Source: Actinomycetota bacterium (GTDB lineage: Bacteria > Actinomycetota > Actinomycetes > Streptosporangiales > Streptosporangiaceae). From it: DNA of 6,355 bases. The notes under the pieces were generated by a model. The model was not told the DNA's origin, did not search any database, and saw only the letters and a program-made list of their open reading frames with translations. Position numbers and translations under genes: made by a program. This document shows positions 1 through 6,355 of the stretch, one piece after another (the first letter of the stretch is position 1; every line of letters starts with the position of its first letter). Where the stretch lies: assembly GCA_003140115.1 (NCBI GenBank), contig PLIQ01000073.1, positions 22,213 to 28,567 of the forward strand, written 5' to 3'.

Positions 1-484
1 GCTCCTCCAGGCGCCCCGCCTCCGCGCGTGCCGACGGCACCGCGTCGAAGCCGGCCAGCGCAGGCCCGCGCCACAGACCCAGGGCCTGGTCGAAGCGCTG
101 CGTGGCTGTGGCGGCGTCACCGGCGGCCAGCGCTGCGTCGCCCTCGGCGGCGAGCTGTTCGAACCGTAGTGCGTCCAGTTCCCCGGGCTCCACCCGCAGC
201 AGGTAACCCGGCGACCGGGTGGCCAGCCGGTCGGCCTCCCCGGCCGATCGGAGCGCCTTGCGCAGCTCGGACAGGCGGACCTGCATGCTGCCGGTCGCCC
301 TATCGGCCGGCTGGCCAGGCCAGAGTTCCTCGAGCAGCCGGTCAGACGACACCACCTGGTTGGCGCGCACCAGGAGCAGGGCCAGCACCGCCCGGGTCCG
401 GGCGCCCGCCACCGCCAGGGACTGGCCTCCGGCCGTCACCTCGAGCGAACCGAGCACTCCGAACTCCACCCTGACCCCATCCAT
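1..484 (-). CDS. SARP/AfsR-type BTAD transcriptional regulator, N-terminal part (runs off the window)
   Basis: Reading the minus strand from an ATG at 484-482 gives about 161 residues with no stop before the window edge. Residues ~6-98 form an OmpR-type winged-helix DNA-binding domain of the Trans_reg_C type: an opening GVLGSLEV strand, the helix RAVLALLLVRANQVVSSDRL, ELWPG, the recognition-helix region VRLSELRKAL, and the wing ending in SPGYLLRVEP. From ~residue 102 (ELDALRFEQLAAEG) the bacterial transcriptional activation domain begins, with its usual LWRGPAL element near 137-143. This order is diagnostic of the SARP (AfsR/DnrI/RedD) family, which activates secondary-metabolite and other pathway genes by binding 11-bp-spaced direct repeats. 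The part outside the window decides whether it is a short SARP or a large AfsR-like protein with NB-ARC and TPR domains. A GTG at 469-467 (giving VEFGVLG) is an alternative start, because GGATGGGG precedes it at good spacing. It diverges from the flavin monooxygenase at 594 and may control it (inference). Confidence 0.9.
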   Translation of the reverse strand, partial: MDGVRVEFGVLGSLEVTAGGQSLAVAGARTRAVLALLLVRANQVVSSDRLLEELWPGQPADRATGSMQVRLSELRKALRSAGEADRLATRSPGYLLRVEPGELDALRFEQLAAEGDAALAAGDAATATQRFDQALGLWRGPALAGFDAVPSARAEAGRLEE

Positions 485-492
485 CCCGGCGC

Positions 493-532
493 TGGTAAGT
501 AAACGGTAAGCCCGCCGTAGGCCGCCGGGAAC
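493..532. promoter_or_regulatory. Candidate SARP operator: four heptamer-like units at 11-bp pitch
   Basis: Seen directly: TGGTAAG (493-499), CGGTAAG (504-510), CCGTAGG (515-521) and CGGGAAC (526-532) start exactly 11 bases apart. They match a CGGTAAG consensus at 6, 7, 5 and 5 of 7 positions. The units on either side at the same phase (482, 537) do not match. SARP proteins are known to bind direct heptamer repeats spaced by one helical turn (11 bp) near the -35 region. The array lies between the SARP gene and the divergent monooxygenase. On the minus strand TACCGT (508-503) fits the TAnnnT -10 pattern, with a poor -35 (TTCCCG, 531-526) at 17 bp, so the array could overlap the regulator's own promoter. 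No convincing -10 is visible for the plus-strand gene. Binding is inferred, not shown. Confidence 0.5.
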
Positions 533-554
533 CCGCACCGGTCACGATGCAGAG

Positions 555-574
555 GCAGGCCGAGCCTGCGAGGC
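555..574 (+). repeat. Overlapping short inverted repeats ahead of the monooxygenase gene
   Basis: GCAGGC (555-560) and GCCTGC (564-569) form a perfect 6-bp inverted repeat with a 3-base loop. GCCT (564-567) can instead pair with AGGC (571-574), also with a 3-base loop. The two pairings share the same bases and so exclude each other. The cluster ends 7 bases before the ribosome binding site at 581-588. It could be a small operator or a leader hairpin. The arms are short and the DNA is GC-rich, so this may be chance. Confidence 0.3.
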
Positions 575-580
575 CGCGAC

Positions 581-588
581 GGGAGGAG
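581..588 (+). promoter_or_regulatory. Ribosome binding site of the FAD monooxygenase
   Basis: GGGAGGAG lies 5 bases upstream of the ATG at 594. It is a near-ideal Shine-Dalgarno sequence and fixes that start. Confidence 0.8.
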
Positions 589-593
589 ACACC

Positions 594-1775
594 ATGTCCG
601 GTACGCCACCGGTCGTGATCATCGGAGCCGGGGTGGGCGGGCTGACCTTGGCCTTGCTGCTGCGGCAGCGCGGTATCTCCGCTGAGGTCCTGGAGCAGTC
701 CAGCGAGCTGCGTGAGGTGGGCGCGGCGGTCTCGCTCGCGGCCAACGCGACCCGGGTGATGCGGCACATCGGCCTGGGTGAACCCCTGGCCCGGGTGTCG
801 ACCGAGCCCACCGCGCTCATCCACCGCGATGGCCGCGACGGTCACCGGATCGCGGTCACGCCTGGCCCGCAGTGGTACCGGGATACGTTCGGCGCACCGT
901 TCTATGGCCTGCACCGGGCGGACCTGCAGCGGGTCCTCGCCGATGCGTTCGGGCCCGACCACCTGCACCTGGACTGCCGCGTCGAATCCCTGGAGGAACG
1001 TGGCCCGGGGATGCGGGTGCGCTGCTCGTCGGGCGCCGTCTTCGAGGCCAGCCTCGTGGTGGGCGCTGACGGCGTGCACTCGCTGGTCCGGCACTGGGTG
1101 ACCGGCGGGGACGAGCCGGTCTACTCGGGCACGTCCGGATTCCGCGGCCTAGTCCCGGTCGACCTGCTGCCCCGGCTGCCCGATTCCGGCGCCCTGCAGT
1201 TCTGGATCGGGCCCGGCGCGCACCTGCTGCACTATCCGATCGACGGCGGCCGCCTGATCAACTTCTTGGCCGTGATCGACACGCCAGGGCAGTGGACGGC
1301 ACCGGGCTGGATGGAGGCCGCCCCAGACGGCGCGCACCTCAAGGCATTCGCCGGCTGGCACCCGGCGGTTACCGACATGCTCAGCGCCGTGCCGCAGTCC
1401 CCGCGCTGGGGCCTGTTCGCCCGGCGGCCGCTGGCTCGCTGGAGCCGCGGCCCGGCCGTGCTACTGGGCGATGCCGCCCACGCCATGCTTCCGCACCACG
1501 GCCAGGGCGCGAACCAGACGATCGAGGACGCGGCCGTCCTGGCGACCGAACTTGACGGCGCCGACGACATCCCGGCCGCGCTGTGCCGCTACGCCAGCCG
1601 GCGCCGGGCCCGGACCCGCAAGGTCCAGCTCATGTCGTGGGCAGCGTCGTCTGCGCTGCACCTGCCCGACGGCCCGGCCGCTCGGCGGCGCGACGCCTAC
1701 CTAGCCCTGGCCCCGCAGCACCTAGCGTGGATCCACAGCCACGACGCGCTCGCCCCCGCCCTCGCGCGCTGTTAG
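594..1775 (+). CDS. FAD-dependent monooxygenase (group A aromatic hydroxylase, salicylate hydroxylase-like)
   Basis: A 393-residue protein, the usual length for single-component flavoprotein hydroxylases. These use NAD(P)H and O2 to hydroxylate aromatic or polyketide substrates in the cytoplasm. All three family signatures are present. The N-terminal Rossmann GAGVGG is at residues 11-16, with acidic E34 at the end of strand 2 for the FAD ribose. The DG motif [10 protein letters not shown] is at 157-166. The GD motif [17 protein letters not shown] spans ~290-306, with D293 contacting FAD. R108 in [11 protein letters not shown] is at the conserved FAD-contacting arginine position. No signal peptide or membrane segment is seen. 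The GD region followed by QTIEDA resembles salicylate or 6-hydroxynicotinate hydroxylases, but the substrate cannot be read from sequence; antibiotic-tailoring enzymes share these motifs. The ATG is supported by GGGAGGAG at 581-588. The gene stands alone between a divergent SARP regulator and a downstream hairpin, which suggests a regulator-target pair. Family assignment is secure; substrate is unknown. Confidence 0.93.
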   Translation: MSGTPPVVIIGAGVGGLTLALLLRQRGISAEVLEQSSELREVGAAVSLAANATRVMRHIGLGEPLARVSTEPTALIHRDGRDGHRIAVTPGPQWYRDTFGAPFYGLHRADLQRVLADAFGPDHLHLDCRVESLEERGPGMRVRCSSGAVFEASLVVGADGVHSLVRHWVTGGDEPVYSGTSGFRGLVPVDLLPRLPDSGALQFWIGPGAHLLHYPIDGGRLINFLAVIDTPGQWTAPGWMEAAPDGAHLKAFAGWHPAVTDMLSAVPQSPRWGLFARRPLARWSRGPAVLLGDAAHAMLPHHGQGANQTIEDAAVLATELDGADDIPAALCRYASRRRARTRKVQLMSWAASSALHLPDGPAARRRDAYLALAPQHLAWIHSHDALAPALARC

Positions 1776-1778
1776 AAC

Positions 1779-1803
1779 CGGCGCCGCCGGCGTCGCGGCG
1801 CCG
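1779..1803 (+). terminator. GC-rich hairpin after the monooxygenase gene, likely terminator
   Basis: Bases 1779-1787 pair perfectly with 1795-1803 (9 bp, all G-C) around a 7-base loop, starting 4 bases after the TAG stop. No T-run follows, which is common for actinobacterial terminators. The 12-mer CGGCGCCGCCGG also occurs twice as a direct repeat (1779-1790 and 1796-1807). It would isolate the monooxygenase from uvrB, whose promoter begins just downstream. Confidence 0.55.
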
Positions 1804-1818
1804 CCGGAGCGCCAAGGA

Positions 1819-1841
1819 ATGTCAGACCCCCCGCCTAGAGT
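1819..1841 (+). promoter_or_regulatory. RecA-NDp-like (PafBC-type) DNA-damage promoter of uvrB
   Basis: ATGTCAGAC (1819-1827), exactly 8 bases, then TAGAGT (1836-1841). The LexA-independent damage promoter known from mycobacterial recA P1 reads TTGTCRGTG-N8-TAnnnT. The upstream element matches 6 of 9 positions including the TGTCRG core, the spacing is exact and the -10 fits fully. Transcription would start near 1848, giving a leader of roughly 13 bases that carries GGAGG (1851-1855), 6 bases before the GTG start. No LexA box (GAAC-N4-GTTC) is visible in 1776-1861. A damage-inducible promoter fits the repair gene it drives. Confidence 0.6.
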
Positions 1842-1861
1842 TCTATTCTTGGAGGTGGGTT

Positions 1862-3988
1862 GTGCGTCCGGTAACCGATTTGAAGCGTAGCGTCGCGCCG
1901 TTCGAAGTCGTGACCGACATGGTCCCGGCGGGTGATCAGCCGCAGGCGATCGCCGACATCACCCGGCGCATCCAGGCGGGCGACACTCACACCGTCCTGC
2001 TCGGCGCGACCGGGACCGGGAAGACCGCCTCGGTCGCCTGGATCGCGGAGCGGCTGCAGCGCCCGGTACTGGTCATGCTGCCGAACAAGACGCTCGCCGC
2101 CCAGTTCGCCAACGAGCTGCGCGAGATGCTGCCCCACAACGCGATCGAGTACTTCGTCTCCTACTACGACTACTACCAGCCCGAAGCGTACGTCCCGCAG
2201 ACCGACACCTACATCGAGAAGGACTCCTCGATCAACTCCGAGGTCGAGCGGCTCAGGCACTCGGCCACCAACTCCCTGCTGACCCGACGCGACACCATCG
2301 TCGTCTCTTCGGTGTCGTGCATCTACGGCCTGGGCACCCCGCAGGAGTACGTGGACCGGATGCTCACGGTCAAGCTCGGCGACACCATCGACCGGGACAC
2401 GCTGCTGCGCAAGCTGGTTGGCATGCAGTACGCGCGAAATGACCTGGCCTTCACCCGCGGCACCTTCCGGGTCCGCGGGGACACCATCGAGATCATCCCG
2501 ATGTACGAGGAGCTCGCCGTCCGGATCGAGATGTTCGGCGACGAGATCGAGCGGCTGATGACGCTGCACCCCCTCACCGGCGAGGTGATCAGCGAGGACA
2601 CTGAGCTGTACATCTTCCCGGCGTCGCACTACGTGGCCGGGCCGGAGCGGATGGAGCGCGCCATCCACGGCATCGAGGCCGAGCTCGCCGAGCGGCTCGG
2701 CGAGCTCGACCAGCAGGGCAAGCTGCTCGAGGCGCAGCGGCTCCGCATGCGGACCACCTACGACATCGAGATGATGCGCCAGGTCGGCAGCTGTTCCGGC
2801 ATCGAGAACTACTCGCGGCACATCGACGGCCGCGAGGTGGGCAGCCCGCCGAATACCCTGCTCGACTACTTCCCGGAGGACTTCCTCCTGGTCATCGACG
2901 AGTCGCACGTCACCGTCCCGCAGATCGGCGCCATGTACGAGGGCGACGTGTCCCGCAAGCGGGTGCTGGTCGAGCACGGCTTCCGGCTGCCCAGCGCGAT
3001 TGACAACCGCCCGCTGACCTGGGATGAGTTCCTCGACCGGATCGGGCAGACCATCTACCTGTCGGCCACCCCCGGGCCGTACGAGCTGCAGCGCGTGGGC
3101 GGCGACGTGGTCGAGCAGGTGATCAGGCCGACCGGCCTGGTCGATCCCGAGGTGGTCATCAAGCCGACCAAGGGCCAGATCGACGACCTGCTGCACGAGA
3201 TCGGGCTGCGGACCGAGCGGGACGAGCGGGTGCTGGTCACCACGCTCACCAAGCGGATGGCCGAGGACCTGACCGACTACCTGCTCGAGAACGGGGTCCG
3301 GGCCAGGTACCTGCACAGCGAGGTAGACACACTGCGCCGGATCGAGCTGCTGCGCGAGCTGCGGGTCGGCGAATACGACGTGCTGGTCGGCATCAACCTG
3401 CTCCGCGAGGGCCTGGACCTGCCCGAGGTCTCGCTGGTCGCGATCCTGGACGCGGACAAGGAAGGCTTCCTGCGCTCGGGCACGGCGCTGATCCAGACCA
3501 TCGGCCGCGCCGCACGGAACGTGTCCGGCCAGGTCCACATGTACGCCGACACCGTGACCCCCTCCATGAAGCGGGCCATCGAGGAGACCAACCGCCGGCG
3601 CGACAAGCAGGAGGAATACAACCGGGCGCACGGCATCGACCCGCAGCCGCTGCGCAAGCGCATCGCCGACATCCTGGACCAGATCGTCCGCGAGGACGCC
3701 GACACCGAGCAGCTGATCGGCGGCGGCGGCCGGCAGCAGTCCCGCGGCAAGGCGCCGGTGCCGGGCCTGTCGAGCCGGGCCCGCGCCGCCGTCCAGGCCG
3801 CCGGGCACGCCGAGGCCGGCGCCCCCAGCAGCGCCGCCCGCGGCGAGCTGGTCGGGTTGATCACCGAGCTCACCGAGCAGATGCACGCGGCCGCCGCCGA
3901 GCTGCACTTCGAAGTCGCGGCCCGGCTCCGCGACGAGATCCGCGACCTCAAGCACGAGCTGCGCGGCATGCACGCGGCCGGCGTCTGA
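1862..3988 (+). CDS. uvrB: UvrABC excinuclease subunit B
   Basis: A 708-residue UvrB, the DNA-loading and damage-verification helicase of nucleotide excision repair. It receives damaged DNA from UvrA and recruits UvrC for incision. Visible in order: Walker A GATGTGKT (48-55, K54); the tyrosine-rich beta-hairpin that clamps the strand, [14 protein letters not shown] from residue 97; Walker B/DEAH-like DESH (346-349); motif [13 protein letters not shown] from 399; motif [11 protein letters not shown] (545-553) with both arginines; and the C-terminal UVR domain (~662-697, [11 protein letters not shown]) that contacts UvrC. Length and all motifs are normal, with no damage seen. The open frame extends upstream to 1583, but the start is set at GTG 1862: GGAGG lies 6 bases before it, the homologous region begins soon after, and the longer frame overlaps the monooxygenase. 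The gene is monocistronic in appearance, with its own damage-type promoter. A linker (~625-660) rich in Ala/Gly/Arg precedes the UVR domain, as in actinobacterial homologues. Confidence 0.98.
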   Translation: MRPVTDLKRSVAPFEVVTDMVPAGDQPQAIADITRRIQAGDTHTVLLGATGTGKTASVAWIAERLQRPVLVMLPNKTLAAQFANELREMLPHNAIEYFVSYYDYYQPEAYVPQTDTYIEKDSSINSEVERLRHSATNSLLTRRDTIVVSSVSCIYGLGTPQEYVDRMLTVKLGDTIDRDTLLRKLVGMQYARNDLAFTRGTFRVRGDTIEIIPMYEELAVRIEMFGDEIERLMTLHPLTGEVISEDTELYIFPASHYVAGPERMERAIHGIEAELAERLGELDQQGKLLEAQRLRMRTTYDIEMMRQVGSCSGIENYSRHIDGREVGSPPNTLLDYFPEDFLLVIDESHVTVPQIGAMYEGDVSRKRVLVEHGFRLPSAIDNRPLTWDEFLDRIGQTIYLSATPGPYELQRVGGDVVEQVIRPTGLVDPEVVIKPTKGQIDDLLHEIGLRTERDERVLVTTLTKRMAEDLTDYLLENGVRARYLHSEVDTLRRIELLRELRVGEYDVLVGINLLREGLDLPEVSLVAILDADKEGFLRSGTALIQTIGRAARNVSGQVHMYADTVTPSMKRAIEETNRRRDKQEEYNRAHGIDPQPLRKRIADILDQIVREDADTEQLIGGGGRQQSRGKAPVPGLSSRARAAVQAAGHAEAGAPSSAARGELVGLITELTEQMHAAAAELHFEVAARLRDEIRDLKHELRGMHAAGV

Positions 3989-4165
3989 CCCGCGACACGC
4001 GCTGCGGCATGATAGTACATAAGTCCGCCGGAATGCTGAGTGACAGCTGACTGTTGCCTAAGTAAGTAACCCGGCGGTGTTAGGGGCGGCCCGCAGCGGA
4101 ACCTGGTTTCAGTGGGCCTAGCGCAAAACGCAGCCGACTAGCGGAGATGCCGGGGGAGGTGTGGA
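3989..4165. other. Intergenic gap between uvrB and the membrane-protein gene
   Basis: This 177-base gap holds no credible small gene. Just after the uvrB stop, CGCG-ACA-CGCG (3991-4001) is a weak 4-bp hairpin and the only terminator candidate. TGATAGTAC (4010-4018) resembles an extended -10 (TGnTAnnnT) but lacks the final T. If it is used, the downstream leader would be about 140 bases. A more AT-rich stretch with TAAGTAAGTAA lies around 4059-4069. CTAG, a tetramer often scarce in bacterial DNA, appears at 4118, 4138 and 4169. Two inverted repeats are listed separately. Confidence 0.5.
4025..4077 (+). repeat. 7-bp inverted repeat CCGCCGG / CCGGCGG with 39-base loop
   Basis: CCGCCGG at 4025-4031 is the exact reverse complement of CCGGCGG at 4071-4077. 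The enclosed 39 bases contain a short GCTG-AGTGA-CAGC hairpin (4035-4047) and the TAAGTAAGTAA tract. It could close a structured leader domain, but 7 G-C pairs over this distance can arise by chance at this GC content. Confidence 0.25.

Positions 4166-4177
<12 letters not shown>
4133..4177 (+). promoter_or_regulatory. Inverted repeat enclosing the RBS and reaching the start codon of the membrane-protein gene
   Basis: GACTAGC (4136-4142) is the exact reverse complement of GCTAGTC (4168-4174). After one mismatch (4135/4175) the pairing continues with 4133-4134 and 4176-4177, giving 9 Watson-Crick pairs out of 10. The 25-base loop contains the ribosome binding site GGGGGAGG (4152-4159). The GTG start (4166-4168) straddles the loop-stem junction. 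As RNA this could tune translation initiation; as DNA it could be a repressor operator over the start. Confidence 0.4.

Positions 4178-6355
<2,178 letters not shown>

Noticed and set aside
28..509. Plus-strand open frames over the first 500 bases
   Set aside because: They are Arg/Pro-rich shadows; the minus strand encodes an unmistakable SARP regulator here.
1583..1861. N-terminal extension of uvrB overlapping the monooxygenase gene
   Set aside because: The extra residues are Pro/Arg/Ala-rich shadow translation of the monooxygenase and of the hairpin; a good ribosome binding site and family homology place the start at GTG 1862.
1835..3973. 712-codon open frame on the minus strand opposite uvrB
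   Set aside because: It is a shadow frame produced by strong G/C third-position bias; uvrB on the plus strand has all family motifs, and the antisense product has no recognisable domain.
4079..4165. Possible Mg-sensing (M-box) riboswitch ahead of the NIPA-like gene, prompted by GTTAGGGG at 4079-4086
   Set aside because: Only a few bases of the opening motif resemble the M-box; the GTGAGGCT continuation and the conserved core are absent, and the remaining leader is too short.

Overview
The window is GC-rich DNA with strong G/C third-codon bias and GTG starts on three genes. It carries an AfsR/SARP-type regulator, and its UvrB and PyrG read like actinobacterial proteins. I take it to be the chromosome of a high-GC actinomycete, genus unresolved. 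Nothing indicates a prophage, transposon, CRISPR array or plasmid. The genes are mostly ordinary, and the interest lies in the intergenic regulatory DNA.

Layout: (1) 1-484, minus strand: N-terminal part of a SARP/BTAD transcriptional regulator, cut by the window edge. (2) 485-593: divergent intergenic region with four heptamer-like units repeated at an exact 11-bp pitch, a candidate SARP operator, then a small inverted-repeat cluster and a strong ribosome binding site. (3) 594-1775, plus strand: group A FAD-dependent aromatic-ring monooxygenase, followed by a GC-rich hairpin at 1779-1803. (4) 1819-1841: a promoter resembling the LexA-independent RecA-NDp (PafBC-type) DNA-damage promoter. It directly precedes uvrB (1862-3988), the excision-repair helicase subunit. 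(5) 3989-4165: a 177-base gap with inverted repeats, one of which encloses the ribosome binding site and reaches into the start codon of the next gene. (6) 4166-5233: a multi-pass DMT/NIPA-like membrane protein. Its frame runs past the family domain, across a probable promoter, and 74 bases into the next gene. (7) 5160 to the window end: pyrG (CTP synthase), truncated at 398 codons. It is preceded by an extended -10 promoter and a leader that can fold to cover its ribosome binding site.

Functionally, the regulator and the monooxygenase look like a divergently arranged regulator-target pair, possibly for secondary or aromatic metabolism. uvrB is probably its own damage-inducible transcription unit. 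The membrane protein and pyrG lie in tandem, but pyrG seems to have its own promoter inside the 3' end of the membrane-protein frame. I see no clearly novel multi-gene system. The best leads are the 11-bp phased repeat, the uvrB promoter and the two start-site RNA structures.
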